A stretch of 64,000 bases of DNA, taken from positions 11,971 to 75,970 of the forward strand of contig CAZOZP010000005.1 of NCBI GenBank assembly GCA_964584325.1, in the 5' to 3' direction. Source of the DNA: CAZOZP01 sp964584325. GTDB taxonomy: Bacteria; Bacteroidota; Ignavibacteria; Ignavibacteriales; Melioribacteraceae. Made by a program: the position numbers and the translations under genes. A model generated the notes under the pieces. That model saw nothing but the letters and a program-made list of their open reading frames with translations. It was not told the origin of the DNA and ran no database searches. Of the stretch, positions 28,061 through 36,464 are shown one piece after another (the first letter of the stretch is position 1; each line of letters begins with the position of its first letter).

Positions 28061-29479
28061 ATGAAAAAGTATTTATTATTTCAGTTTATCGGCTTAATTG
28101 CCTTATTTGTTTTGATAGGTTGTGAATCAACCGGAAAAAATGAAGATGATATACCGGAAGAGGGTAAAGAGATTACCATAGAAGGACGTGTCATTGATAA
28201 CAATACACAACAACCGATGGCTAATGTTGGGGTGAACATACTAGTAAATGCGTCAGCTTATGCAACTGCTACAACAGACGGTAACGGAAAATATTCAAGG
28301 AAAATAACTCTTCAAGCTTCAGCCATGGTAGCTGTTGAAGCAATTGTTACGGATTATGAAAGTTCTCCGGTTGAAAAGGCTGTTAGTGTCAGCGAAAGCA
28401 GTGTTACAATGCCTGATATTATTATGACCAAGAAAACAACAGGAACAGTTACTTCAGGTCCGGCCCATTCTATGTTTTTGTTTTCTCAGTCAAGTTATTT
28501 TGTAAACTTAAAAACTACCGGTGCTCCTGAGTTTGCTGTCTTAACATACCAGGTTGTAGATGAGTTTGGTAATCCTATAGATATAAAAAATTCAGTAGAA
28601 GTAAGTTTTGCTATCGCTAAAGGAACCGGTGGAGGTGAAACAATAACCCCTGCAAAATCAAAAACAAATTCTGCCGGGCAGGTAGTAACCATATTAAACA
28701 GCGGTACTAAAGCCGGTACAGTTATGATTTCAGCTACCATTAATATCTCCGGAAAGACAATTTTAAGTAAACCAATTCCGATTGCCATTCACGGAGGTTT
28801 CCCTGATTTAGCGCATTTTTCATTGGGAACTACATTCCTTAATTATCCATTTTTTAATACTATGAATTATGAAGTTTCGACTGAAGCATTGGTTGGTGAT
28901 AAGTATTCAAATCCAGTCAGACCTCAAACTGCGGTTTATTTCAGTACTGATGCAGGTGTGATTGTTGGATCAGATGTTCAACACACTAATAAAGAAGGTG
29001 TAGCAGGTGTTCTCTTATTATCAGGTAATCCTCAACCTAATGATCCTACTTATGGCCCTGGCTTTTTCTTTGTTCATGCTCAAACTATTAACGAAAGCAA
29101 TGAGTACATACAGAGAAATCATTTGGTACTATTCAGTGGTGTATCAGTAATTACAATACAAAGTCCAGCTATATTTAATGTTCCTGACAATGGAAGCCAG
29201 GTCTTTAATATTATAGTTTCAGATCAGCATGGTAATCCATTGGCCAGTGGTCAGACAATAAGTGTTTCTTGTGACGGTAAAAATTCCAAAGTTTCAGGTG
29301 ATATAAGCGTGGAAATGCCTGATACACAGAGTGATGTTTATACGCGTTATTCTTTCAGTGTTTCTGAAGATACGCCAGAAAATCAACCAAATTTGGGAAC
29401 AAGATCTGCAACTGTTTTCATAAAAACCGACGGTCCAAATGGTTATAGAGGTTTAGCAAAAGCAGGTACAATGAATTAG
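28061..29479 (+). CDS. Surface lipoprotein with carboxypeptidase-regulatory-like and Ig-like domains
   Basis: A 472-residue lipoprotein. The start at 28061 is chosen because it has AAGGG upstream and creates a lipoprotein signal (MKKYLLFQFIGLIALFVLIG followed by Cys); the frame extends 67 codons further upstream without such features. After the lipidated Cys comes an acidic linker (ENDDIPEEG-like), then a carboxypeptidase-regulatory-like beta domain (about 37-125, GRVIDNNTQQPMANVGVNIL and TTDGNGKYSRKI). Two or three Big_1/invasin-like Ig domains follow (YQVVDEFGNPIDI ... TNSAGQVVTIL; IIVSDQHGNPLASGQTI). It is probably an adhesin or structural surface protein. A strong terminator follows immediately. 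Confidence 0.8.
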   Translation: MKKYLLFQFIGLIALFVLIGCESTGKNEDDIPEEGKEITIEGRVIDNNTQQPMANVGVNILVNASAYATATTDGNGKYSRKITLQASAMVAVEAIVTDYESSPVEKAVSVSESSVTMPDIIMTKKTTGTVTSGPAHSMFLFSQSSYFVNLKTTGAPEFAVLTYQVVDEFGNPIDIKNSVEVSFAIAKGTGGGETITPAKSKTNSAGQVVTILNSGTKAGTVMISATINISGKTILSKPIPIAIHGGFPDLAHFSLGTTFLNYPFFNTMNYEVSTEALVGDKYSNPVRPQTAVYFSTDAGVIVGSDVQHTNKEGVAGVLLLSGNPQPNDPTYGPGFFFVHAQTINESNEYIQRNHLVLFSGVSVITIQSPAIFNVPDNGSQVFNIIVSDQHGNPLASGQTISVSCDGKNSKVSGDISVEMPDTQSDVYTRYSFSVSEDTPENQPNLGTRSATVFIKTDGPNGYRGLAKAGTMN

Positions 29480-29483
29480 TATT

Positions 29484-29516
29484 AAAAAAAGCCCCGCTCA
29501 GCGGGGCTTTTTTTTT
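29484..29516. terminator. Bidirectional rho-independent terminator
   Basis: A-tract, then GCCCCGC-tca-GCGGGGC, then a T-tract: a perfect 7-bp GC stem flanked by A7 and T9, working in both directions. It ends the lipoprotein gene on the plus strand and the double-receiver gene on the minus strand, whose stop codon touches it. Confidence 0.95.
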
Positions 29517-30285
29517 ACTCCTTTTTCACCATCTTAGTAAAAGTTTCATACCAGATAACAGGCTTCAAAATAGCAGTGAATAGTTTGGCGTCGTCTTCTT
29601 TGACTTCAGAATCAGGTGCAATAAAATAAATACTGATATCGCCGGTTCCTGATATAGATTTAAGTTTTCTGGCAAGAGTTCTCTCTTCAAGAATTGCTGT
29701 TTTTTCAGTCAGAAAAACAGTTCTGGGTTTTTCGGTCATAAACATTTCCAGTCCAAGCGCACCGTTTGTACTTTCAATAATGTTGTAATTTTCTTTCAAC
29801 TTTTCTTTAACCTCAGTTCTGAATCTATCATTTGCAGAAATCACCAGAATCTTATTATTAAAAAGCATCTCACGAGGTTTGTTGTTTTCCGCGGATTTTG
29901 CTTCTACTGAAGATTCAATCTTATAAAGTATATCTCTAATTATTGGATATACATTTTCGAATATAATGGGCTTTAATATATATTTCTCAACTCCTAATAA
30001 AAGAGCAGCCTGTACTGAGTCTTTATCGTTATGGGCGGTAAGCATAACGACCGGTAATGATTTGTTCTGTTCATCATTTCTTATAGATTTAAGCGTTTCA
30101 ATGCCGTCCATAACAGGCATTGAAATATCCAAAAACACTACGTCAGGTTTTTCTTCATTAATTTTAATCAAAGCTTGTAAACCGTTTTCGGCTTCAATAA
30201 CATCGCAATCAAATTTTTTTGTTAATAAATTTTTAATTAAAAATCTGATTTTTGAATGGTCATCAACAATTAATGCTTTAGCCAA
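29515..30285 (-). CDS. Response regulator with one active and one degenerate receiver domain
   Basis: A 256-residue protein made of two receiver domains and no output domain. Receiver 1 (about 1-120) is complete: Asp8-Asp9, phospho-acceptor Asp53 in VVFLDISMP, Thr83 and Lys105. Receiver 2 (about 138-254) keeps the fold and a Lys-Pro (AILKPV), but where the phospho-acceptor should be it reads VFLTEKTAI, so it probably cannot be phosphorylated in the usual way. The protein likely works through protein contacts, as a CheY-like switch or a kinase partner. No kinase gene is adjacent. Confidence 0.85.
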   Translation of the reverse strand: MAKALIVDDHSKIRFLIKNLLTKKFDCDVIEAENGLQALIKINEEKPDVVFLDISMPVMDGIETLKSIRNDEQNKSLPVVMLTAHNDKDSVQAALLLGVEKYILKPIIFENVYPIIRDILYKIESSVEAKSAENNKPREMLFNNKILVISANDRFRTEVKEKLKENYNIIESTNGALGLEMFMTEKPRTVFLTEKTAILEERTLARKLKSISGTGDISIYFIAPDSEVKEDDAKLFTAILKPVIWYETFTKMVKKE

Positions 30286-30389
30286 TTTATTACCCTGAAT
30301 TATTTAATAATTATTATTCATAATATAGTTACATTATCGTTCTAAAAAATCAAAAATTTATAATTCATAATAAATAAAATCGATGTAGA

Positions 30390-31592
30390 ATGAATGTTTT
30401 AAGGGCTCTAATTATACTTGGTATTCTTGCTTCAGGCGGATATGCGCAGAACGGAATTGTTAAAAACTATTATTCACGAGGAAAAATTGAATCTGAAGTA
30501 TCTTATGTGCGAGATGTTCTTGATGGAATCAGCAAGTACTATTACGAAAATGGTAACTTAAAAGCAGAGGTGATCTATTTTTTAGGGAAAATTCACGGTG
30601 TAATTAAAGAATATCATGAGAATGGTATGCCTAGACTGGAATCCTCTGTCGAATACGGAATCAGAAACGGAATTACCAAATATTTCTATGAAAATGGGGC
30701 ACTGAAGCAGGTACTAACGTATGAGTTTGGACGAATTGTTAAGAAAGTTGACATCCCATATGATGCCTCATACGATCCGCCTGATGAGGTTTTTGCAAAT
30801 ATAAAGGAGAAAAGGAAAAGAAAGAAAGATAAAGATGAGTATTTCTGTGTAATTGAATTTTGCGCTGAACCAATAGGAGGTACTGCCTCAATATTAAAAA
30901 GAACATTATTTCCGGATACAGCGGTTAAGGACAGTGTTAAAGGATTAGTTTCGGTTTCAGTTGAAGTAAGCACGGAAGGACGAGTTCTTGCTTCTTCGTT
31001 AGTTAAAGGTCTAGGCAGAGGAATAGATGAAGCAATCATTAAAGCAGTTAACGAAACTCGTTTTCTTCCGGGTGAAGATAAGGGAAGGCCTATTCGTTCA
31101 TCAGTAACATTCTCAATTCCTGTTGAGCTTGGCAATAATTCCGTAAAACCGGTATTTGCTTTCGAAGAGCCGCAGAAAGAAAAATCGAATACTGCAGTTA
31201 GAACAACTTTAATTAAATCTGATAATTTAATATCTTCCAAATCAGTGTACTCAGAAGACCCTGAGGCGGAGAAAATACGATTGTTAGTCGGTGATTTGAT
31301 TTTTGATGCAAATGTTGAAAAAATTCCGGTTCCTGAAGGAGGTTACAGCAAGATTACAGAAAATATTTATTTAAGCAGCAGTGCGAAAGAAAAACAAAAA
31401 TCCGGCAAGGTTCTGGTAAGGGCAACAATAAACGAGTCCGGACGGGCGGTATATACAAGAATTATGAGCGGAATTGATAGCGACTACGATTTTGCAGCAG
31501 AAGTAGCTGTTATAGAGACCAGGTTTTATCCGGGACTCAAAAACGGAATTCCGGCACGGGCAGAGGTAACTATAATTGTAGAGTTTAATTAA
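30390..31592 (+). CDS. Periplasmic protein with MORN-like repeats and two TonB C-terminal domains
   Basis: A 400-residue protein. Residues 1-19 are a signal peptide (LIILGILASGGYA then QNG). Residues about 20-115 contain three or four MORN/YwqK-type repeats of the form G-x-x-K-x-Y-Y-x-x-G-x-L-K (SKYYYENGNLKAEVIY; TKYFYENGALKQVLTY). Two TonB-C-like domains follow: about 185-250 (VSVSVEVSTEGRVLASSLV ... TRFLPGEDKGRPIRSSV) and about 335-400 (KVLVRATINESGRAVYTRIM ... TRFYPGLKNGIPARAEV). TonB is normally anchored in the inner membrane; here the anchor is replaced by a cleavable signal, so energy transduction is unlikely. A role in envelope protein contacts is my inference. Confidence 0.75.
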   Translation: MNVLRALIILGILASGGYAQNGIVKNYYSRGKIESEVSYVRDVLDGISKYYYENGNLKAEVIYFLGKIHGVIKEYHENGMPRLESSVEYGIRNGITKYFYENGALKQVLTYEFGRIVKKVDIPYDASYDPPDEVFANIKEKRKRKKDKDEYFCVIEFCAEPIGGTASILKRTLFPDTAVKDSVKGLVSVSVEVSTEGRVLASSLVKGLGRGIDEAIIKAVNETRFLPGEDKGRPIRSSVTFSIPVELGNNSVKPVFAFEEPQKEKSNTAVRTTLIKSDNLISSKSVYSEDPEAEKIRLLVGDLIFDANVEKIPVPEGGYSKITENIYLSSSAKEKQKSGKVLVRATINESGRAVYTRIMSGIDSDYDFAAEVAVIETRFYPGLKNGIPARAEVTIIVEFN

Positions 31593-31658
31593 ACCCAAAT
31601 TATTCGTTAGAAAATCTTTATCACTGAATACCATTGCAAAGAAAGAATAATTTGGGTT
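31592..31658. repeat. 67-bp terminal-inverted-repeat element, copy 1
   Basis: The ends AACCCAAATTATTC (31592-31605) and GAATAATTTGGGTT (31645-31658) are perfect 14-bp inverted repeats. The interior holds a second short inverted pair (TCTTT ... AAAGA). A second copy at 35479-35545 is identical except for one base near its right end. It sits exactly between two convergent genes and supplies bases to both stop codons, so it may act as a bidirectional terminator or be a small mobile (MITE-like) element. Confidence 0.85.
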
Positions 31659-32235
31659 AAAGAATATTTAGAAATTCACTCTCAATTGCAGCTCCTTTGT
31701 TCATTGCATACCATTTGTGCAGTTCTTTGATGAATTCTTCTTTTTCAAATCCTTTCTCTTTCAGACTGTCAACTAGTTTCTGAGCTTCAGCCGGTCGCGG
31801 TCCCCAAGTGAATAATTCATTTCCTGAATTATCAAAAGCCACTAGCTTTGGGATACTTCGAGATGTCCCGCCGGTAAGATAATAATCCATAATATCCAAA
31901 TTGCTGTCTCTTTCCAGTATTCTTAAATTTATCAGCGGATTACTATCAGCCATTAAAGAAATGTATGGTAATGTCTGAGCAGAATCTCCGCACCAATTCT
32001 CTGTTAACACCATCCAGATCTGCGGTTTATTGATTGACGAAATTCTTTCGGAAATTGCTGTTGAGGATTTGTATGATTTCAAAATTCTTTGACTGCGTTG
32101 AAGGTTCAGTTTTAAATAGGAAGAGTCAATATCAGGAATTTCAACCGATTTCCTTACAACTTCTTGAAATTCATTCATATATTTGGAAAATGTTTTTCCA
32201 TTATGCGGTCTTTTATCTTCAAAAAACTTGTTCAT
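31657..32235 (-). CDS. Thioredoxin-like protein with a single-cysteine WCGDS site
   Basis: A 192-residue cytoplasmic protein. Residues about 60-165 look like a thioredoxin fold: IWMVLTENWCGDSAQTLPYI gives the active-site strand and helix, and SRSIPKLVAFDNSGNELFTW holds the conserved cis-Pro after Ile. The usual C-x-x-C is WCGDS, with only the first Cys, so ordinary disulfide reduction is unlikely. A single-Cys thiol or peroxidase-like role is possible. The WCGDSAQ signature recurs in a known thioredoxin-family group of unclear function. AAGGAT precedes the start, only 23 bases from the divergent amidase gene. Confidence 0.8.
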   Translation of the reverse strand: MNKFFEDKRPHNGKTFSKYMNEFQEVVRKSVEIPDIDSSYLKLNLQRSQRILKSYKSSTAISERISSINKPQIWMVLTENWCGDSAQTLPYISLMADSNPLINLRILERDSNLDIMDYYLTGGTSRSIPKLVAFDNSGNELFTWGPRPAEAQKLVDSLKEKGFEKEEFIKELHKWYAMNKGAAIESEFLNIL

Positions 32236-32258
32236 TTTTATCCTTTTATTGAGAAGTC

Positions 32259-33989
32259 ATGATTAAATATATATGTATTTGTTTAGTTTTTGTGAATGTG
32301 GTTATTTCATCACAATTACCATCGGTTAGATTTGTTTATCCTGAAAAGGATTCAGTTTATTATAAGTACGATAAATACCGTATCTGCGGATCTGCCGATA
32401 CGAATTCTGCTGTTTTTATAGATGCGGAAAAAGTTAACATCTATACAAGCGGTGCTTTCGTTAAATTGGTTGACACAAAAAAAAATGTAAACAGTTTTCT
32501 AATAACTGAAGTGGTTAATGGGGTATCATACTATAAAAGAATCTATATTATTAATGAGGCGTTGAAACCCGTTATGCCTGATAGCGGAGATATTATCCTC
32601 AATGCCTCCGTTTCTCCATCTGCCGGGATATGGTACAGACCTGGTGACAACATTGAATTTTCATTTATTGGTAAGACAGGAATACTTGCATCTGTTAAGG
32701 ATTTTGGCAGTTTCAGAGAATTCGGAATTGACGGAAAAGTATCTGAATATAAGCTTTCTTATAAAGTGTCAGGTACTGAAAGATTTTTTGAACACAAGGC
32801 AAATTTGATATTGGAATATGATGGAATCAGAAAAACGATTGAAATTCCGGGAAAGATAACCGTTCTTCCGAAAAATTTTACAATGAAAGGGGTAACTCAG
32901 GGATTCAGACCGTATTTTACTTATGACAGAAATTATAACAGGCTGGGGGCACGAAATGCAAATTATGTTAATGACGGAATTGAAGTAGAACTGACAGATA
33001 AACCAGATAATATGTATAAAGTAAATTTGGGTTGCGGGAAAACAGGGTGGATTAATGAAAAATTCATAAAAGTTAAAGATATTATTGATGTAGCTGAGAT
33101 ACTGCGACTATCATCAGAAGAAAAATCTTTAAAAAGCAATTATGATACTCTGAAAATCAGGCTTCAAGAGAAAAGTCTTTACAGCATAAGTGAGAACACT
33201 GAAAAACTTACTATAACAATCGATATATATAGTTCGGGTGTTTCTCCTGTTTTGAGTAAGGGCGAAAATCTGACTGAAATTGATAAAGCCGGAGTTAGCA
33301 AATCAAAATCCGGTTGCTATACTCTATCCATAAGTCTTCAATCAGAAAAATTCTGGGGAATGCATACTTTCTTTTCGGAAAATACACTGTTTGTTCTTAT
33401 TAAGAGAAGGCCTTCGAATTATAGTCTGGAAGGGAAAAAAATAATTATTGATCCGGGCCATGGCGGAGAATTCAAAGGTGCTGTTGGTGCTACAGGACTA
33501 CTTGAGAAAGATATAAACCTTCAGGTAGCATATAAATTAAAAAATTTGCTCGAGGCAAAAGGAGCTTTACCGGTTCTGACAAGATACAATGATGTTTTTT
33601 TAACAAATCAGGAAAGGGTAAAACTAGCTATAGATAAAGAAGCGGATTTCTTGCTCAGCATTCATGCTAATTCTGTCGGACTAAATGTTGATCCACTAAA
33701 AGGAAAAGGAACTGCAGTTTACTATAAGTTTAATTCCAATAAAACACTGGGCAGTAGCATCCACTCTGAAATGCTGAGTCTTGGCTTTTCTTCATTCGGG
33801 ATGCACGGCAATTTCAATTTTTATATGAATTCCATAACTGAAGTGCCTAATATTCTGGTTGAAATGGCATTTATATCTAATCCGGAAGATGAGATTAAAC
33901 TTATGGATCCGGCATTTCAGGAATCAATAGCTGAAAAGATTACAAGTGGATTAGAAAACTATTTAAAGGCATCGGATTTGGGAAACTAA
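32259..33989 (+). CDS. N-acetylmuramoyl-L-alanine amidase (Amidase_3), secreted
   Basis: A 576-residue cell-wall hydrolase that cuts the MurNAc-L-Ala amide bond. Residues 1-18 are a signal peptide. Residues about 19-390 are non-catalytic, including an SH3-like segment near 245-275 (VELTDKPDNMYKVNLGCGKT). The catalytic Amidase_3 domain spans about 392-572 with zinc ligands His401 (DPGHGG), Glu416 (GLLEKD) and His469 (SIHAN), plus catalytic Glu535 (LVEMAFISN). All four key residues are present, so it should be active in the periplasm. The long N-terminal half probably binds envelope partners, as AMIN domains do in AmiC, although I do not see an AMIN motif. Confidence 0.9.
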   Translation: MIKYICICLVFVNVVISSQLPSVRFVYPEKDSVYYKYDKYRICGSADTNSAVFIDAEKVNIYTSGAFVKLVDTKKNVNSFLITEVVNGVSYYKRIYIINEALKPVMPDSGDIILNASVSPSAGIWYRPGDNIEFSFIGKTGILASVKDFGSFREFGIDGKVSEYKLSYKVSGTERFFEHKANLILEYDGIRKTIEIPGKITVLPKNFTMKGVTQGFRPYFTYDRNYNRLGARNANYVNDGIEVELTDKPDNMYKVNLGCGKTGWINEKFIKVKDIIDVAEILRLSSEEKSLKSNYDTLKIRLQEKSLYSISENTEKLTITIDIYSSGVSPVLSKGENLTEIDKAGVSKSKSGCYTLSISLQSEKFWGMHTFFSENTLFVLIKRRPSNYSLEGKKIIIDPGHGGEFKGAVGATGLLEKDINLQVAYKLKNLLEAKGALPVLTRYNDVFLTNQERVKLAIDKEADFLLSIHANSVGLNVDPLKGKGTAVYYKFNSNKTLGSSIHSEMLSLGFSSFGMHGNFNFYMNSITEVPNILVEMAFISNPEDEIKLMDPAFQESIAEKITSGLENYLKASDLGN

Positions 33990-34078
33990 CACTGAGAATA
34001 GTGTACGATTGTTGTCCATTATTTTGTACATAGTTATAGATGTATTCAATCCAAAAGCTTATTAATATGAGTTTTCTT

Positions 34079-34095
34079 TTGGCATATTCCTTGAA
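34079..34095 (+). promoter_or_regulatory. Candidate sigma-54 promoter (-24/-12)
   Basis: TTGGCATATTCCTTGAA matches the -24 element (TTGGCA) and the -12 element (TTGAA, consensus TTGCW) at correct spacing, missing mainly the C of TTGC. A start site near 34105 would leave a leader of about 20 bases before the ATG at 34126. The window encodes a sigma-54 activator at 41510. Confidence 0.4.
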
Positions 34096-34125
34096 AACAA
34101 AAGGTGTACATTAATTGAGGTTATT

Positions 34126-35463
34126 ATGAAAACGAAAATATTTGCAGCCTTATTATTTCTTTTGGCCTTTGCATCTTCAGCAGAAGCTAAACAAAATTAC
34201 AGAAACGGAGTAGGATACTTCTATGAATCACTTTCTCCTTTCGGGGAATGGATTGAAATTGATTATGATTTGTATGTTTGGAAACCATACAATGTTAACA
34301 GGAGATGGAAACCATATTCTAACGGACGCTGGTACTGGACAAATGACGGATGGTATTGGGATTCCTACGAACCATATGGATGGGCAGTTTATCATTATGG
34401 TCGCTGGTTCTATGATGACTATTACGGATGGCTCTGGATGCCTGACAATGTTTGGGGACCGGCCTGGGTAGAGTGGAGACATGATGATTTTTATATTGGC
34501 TGGGCTCCGCTTCCACCGTATGCTCATTTTAGAGGCGGTTCGGGAATACACTTCTCAATATCCTGGAATTCCGGATACACATATTGGAATTTTGTTTCTT
34601 ATAATCATTTTTCATCACCAAAAGTTCATTACTATTTTATTCCTCAAAAAAGAGTAGTTAATGTATTTTCAAGAACTAAATATAGAAACGATTATGGTTA
34701 TCGTGACGGACGAGTTATAAATCACGGAGTTGAGCGCGATTTTATCGAAAGAAAAACAAGAAAAACAATTGCTTCAAGAGATATTGTTGCCTCTGATGAT
34801 GTTAAGTACAGAAGGGGAAGTCAGGCAGAGAATAATCAATTACGTGTTTACAGACCGGACAGCCGTGAAATTGAAAGATCTGATAATAGCAGAGAAATTA
34901 ATGCAAAAAGAATCGAGAGAAAATCTACTCTTCAGACTGATAAAATAGATCGTGGCATTCAAAGAAGGAATGACGGTCCGGAAACAAATAGACCCGATGA
35001 TAACGAAAGACTGGACAACAGAAGAAATGATCAGGACAATTCCGGAAGAGAACAGCCTGAGAATACAAGGAGAGAAATAAACAGGCCTTCAGGATCTGAT
35101 AACAATGAAACAATAGTTCCTCAAAGAAGAGAAACAGATAACCGCAGTAAAGATCCGTTGACTCCGTTGAGAAGGGATAAAGCAAATTCATCTGAACAAG
35201 TAAATCCGCCTTCATCGGAAAGAAGGCAAACAGAAACTCAGCCTGCAGAGAGAACAGAACGCCAGAGACAAGCACCTGCAGTAAATGAAATGAGAACAAT
35301 GCCTAGAAATAACAACGATTCTAAACCACAGGAAAGTGTGAGACCGGAACAAAATAGAAGACAAGTTAATCCACCTGCTGCTCCAAATACACAGAGAAAT
35401 AATCGGCAGGGCAGCGAAAAAAATAATAGTTCAGATGATGATGCAAAACGAAGAAGAAGATAA
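34126..35463 (+). CDS. Secreted Tyr/Trp-rich DUF6600-like protein with disordered tail
   Basis: A 445-residue protein with signal peptide MKTKIFAALLFLLAFASSAEA. Residues about 25-150 are densely aromatic, with repeated W-x-P/Y-G-W motifs (YVWKPYNVNRRWKPYSNGRW, DSYEPYGWAVYHYGRWFYDD, YGWLWMPDNVWGPAWVEW), typical of the DUF6600 family of envelope proteins. From about residue 215 to the end it is an R/N/E/D/Q/P-rich, presumably disordered tail. Its molecular role is unknown. A candidate sigma-54 promoter lies upstream, and the 67-bp repeat element plus a terminator lie downstream. Confidence 0.7.
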   Translation: MKTKIFAALLFLLAFASSAEAKQNYRNGVGYFYESLSPFGEWIEIDYDLYVWKPYNVNRRWKPYSNGRWYWTNDGWYWDSYEPYGWAVYHYGRWFYDDYYGWLWMPDNVWGPAWVEWRHDDFYIGWAPLPPYAHFRGGSGIHFSISWNSGYTYWNFVSYNHFSSPKVHYYFIPQKRVVNVFSRTKYRNDYGYRDGRVINHGVERDFIERKTRKTIASRDIVASDDVKYRRGSQAENNQLRVYRPDSREIERSDNSREINAKRIERKSTLQTDKIDRGIQRRNDGPETNRPDDNERLDNRRNDQDNSGREQPENTRREINRPSGSDNNETIVPQRRETDNRSKDPLTPLRRDKANSSEQVNPPSSERRQTETQPAERTERQRQAPAVNEMRTMPRNNNDSKPQESVRPEQNRRQVNPPAAPNTQRNNRQGSEKNNSSDDDAKRRRR

Positions 35464-35478
35464 CAAACAAAAACAATT

Positions 35479-35545
35479 AACCCAAATTATTCGTTAGAAA
35501 ATCTTTATCACTGAATACCATTGCAAAGAAAGAATAATTTGGGAT
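35479..35545. repeat. 67-bp terminal-inverted-repeat element, copy 2
   Basis: Same length and sequence as 31592-31658 apart from one substitution (GGGTT becomes GGGAT at the right end). It lies 15 bases after the DUF6600-like gene and again between convergent genes. A conventional terminator follows at once, so termination cannot be its only role at this site. Confidence 0.85.
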
Positions 35546-35579
35546 AAAAAAAAAGCCTAAGAAATTAGGCTTTTTTTTT
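35546..35579. terminator. Bidirectional rho-independent terminator
   Basis: An A-tract of nine, then GCCTAA-gaaa-TTAGGC, then nine T. It serves the DUF6600-like gene (plus) and the rpmB gene (minus), which ends at 35594. Confidence 0.92.
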
Positions 35580-35593
35580 GGAAAAGAAGTAAA

Positions 35594-35824
35594 TTAAATT
35601 TTCTTGTCGAGAACCAGCTTTGCAATATGAGCTGTTCCTTTTATTCCGATAGTTTTTATCGCTTTTGCGGAAAGTTTTAAAGTGACAAACCTGTTTAATT
35701 CCTGAACCCAGATTCTTTTTCTCTGCAAATTAGGGAGGAATCTACGTTTCGTTTTATTATGAGCATGCGAAATGCTGTTTCCGCTTTTAGGTCCTAACCC
35801 AGTAACTTGACATCTTCTAGCCAT
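35594..35824 (-). CDS. rpmB: 50S ribosomal protein L28
   Basis: A 76-residue basic protein starting MARRCQVTGLGPKSGNSISH, the L28 signature, with HNKTKRRFLPNLQ in the middle. The start is set at 35824, where GGAG lies at good distance upstream; the frame continues 12 codons further, but that stretch (MAFKFYKVLEIT) is not part of the family. It belongs to the large ribosomal subunit. It is a single gene here, without its frequent partner rpmG. Confidence 0.96.
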   Translation of the reverse strand: MARRCQVTGLGPKSGNSISHAHNKTKRRFLPNLQRKRIWVQELNRFVTLKLSAKAIKTIGIKGTAHIAKLVLDKKI

Positions 35825-35906
35825 TGTAATCTCCAGCACTTTATAAAACTTGAATGCCAAATATAGCTATAAAAAAATAAATATTAAATAAAAAAATAAT
35901 TATTAA

Positions 35907-36401
35907 TTAAGATTCTTGTCTTTTTCCGAGTTCACGGTCAAGCATATATAAACTGCCTTTGCTTTCACCAATCATTTCAAATTTGTCAACAATTTCAGAC
36001 GCATTTGCAACTTCTTCAACTTGTTCATCAACAAACCAGTTTAAGAGAGTTCGTGCAGCATGGCATTTTTCTTCAATTGCAAGATCCATAAGTTTATTAA
36101 TTCTATCCGTAATATAATGTTCGTGGTGAAGTGCTTCTTCGAAAACGTTCTTGGGGCCTTCCCAGTTAATTTTTGGTTTTTCTATAGCTTCCAGTTCTAT
36201 TTCTGCTCCAACTTCAACAAGAAAATTAAACAGCTTTAAAGCGTGTTCTTTTTCTTCTTCGGCTTGAGCAACCATCCATTTCGAAAATCCGCTGAATTTT
36301 GCTTTTTGTAAATAAGCTGCCATTGAAAGATATAAATATGAAGAGAACAATTCAGCATTAATCTGTGAGTTAAAAGCTTTTACTAATTTTTCTGATAGCA
36401 T
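35907..36401 (-). CDS. ftnA: Bacterial non-haem ferritin
   Basis: A 164-residue ferritin, the same length class as E. coli FtnA. The ferroxidase ligands fall at the family positions: Glu17, Glu50, His53, Glu94, Gln127 and Glu130. It stores iron as ferric mineral in a 24-subunit shell. CGGAGG precedes the ATG. An imperfect palindrome at 36465-36485 in the upstream gap could be a Fur/PerR-type operator, which would fit iron or peroxide control. Confidence 0.93.
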   Translation of the reverse strand: MLSEKLVKAFNSQINAELFSSYLYLSMAAYLQKAKFSGFSKWMVAQAEEEKEHALKLFNFLVEVGAEIELEAIEKPKINWEGPKNVFEEALHHEHYITDRINKLMDLAIEEKCHAARTLLNWFVDEQVEEVANASEIVDKFEMIGESKGSLYMLDRELGKRQES

Positions 36402-36464
36402 ATAGCCTCCGGTTGTTAAGAATTAAATGATAATAGGAAATATATAAAAATCTATACTTTAATA

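Noticed and set aside
30686..31240. 184-codon antisense frame within the MORN/TonB gene
   Set aside because: Long only because the sense strand lacks codons that create antisense stops; no signal or domain seen.
34228..34551. 107-codon antisense frame within the DUF6600-like gene
   Set aside because: Arises from the skewed Trp/Tyr codon content of the real gene.
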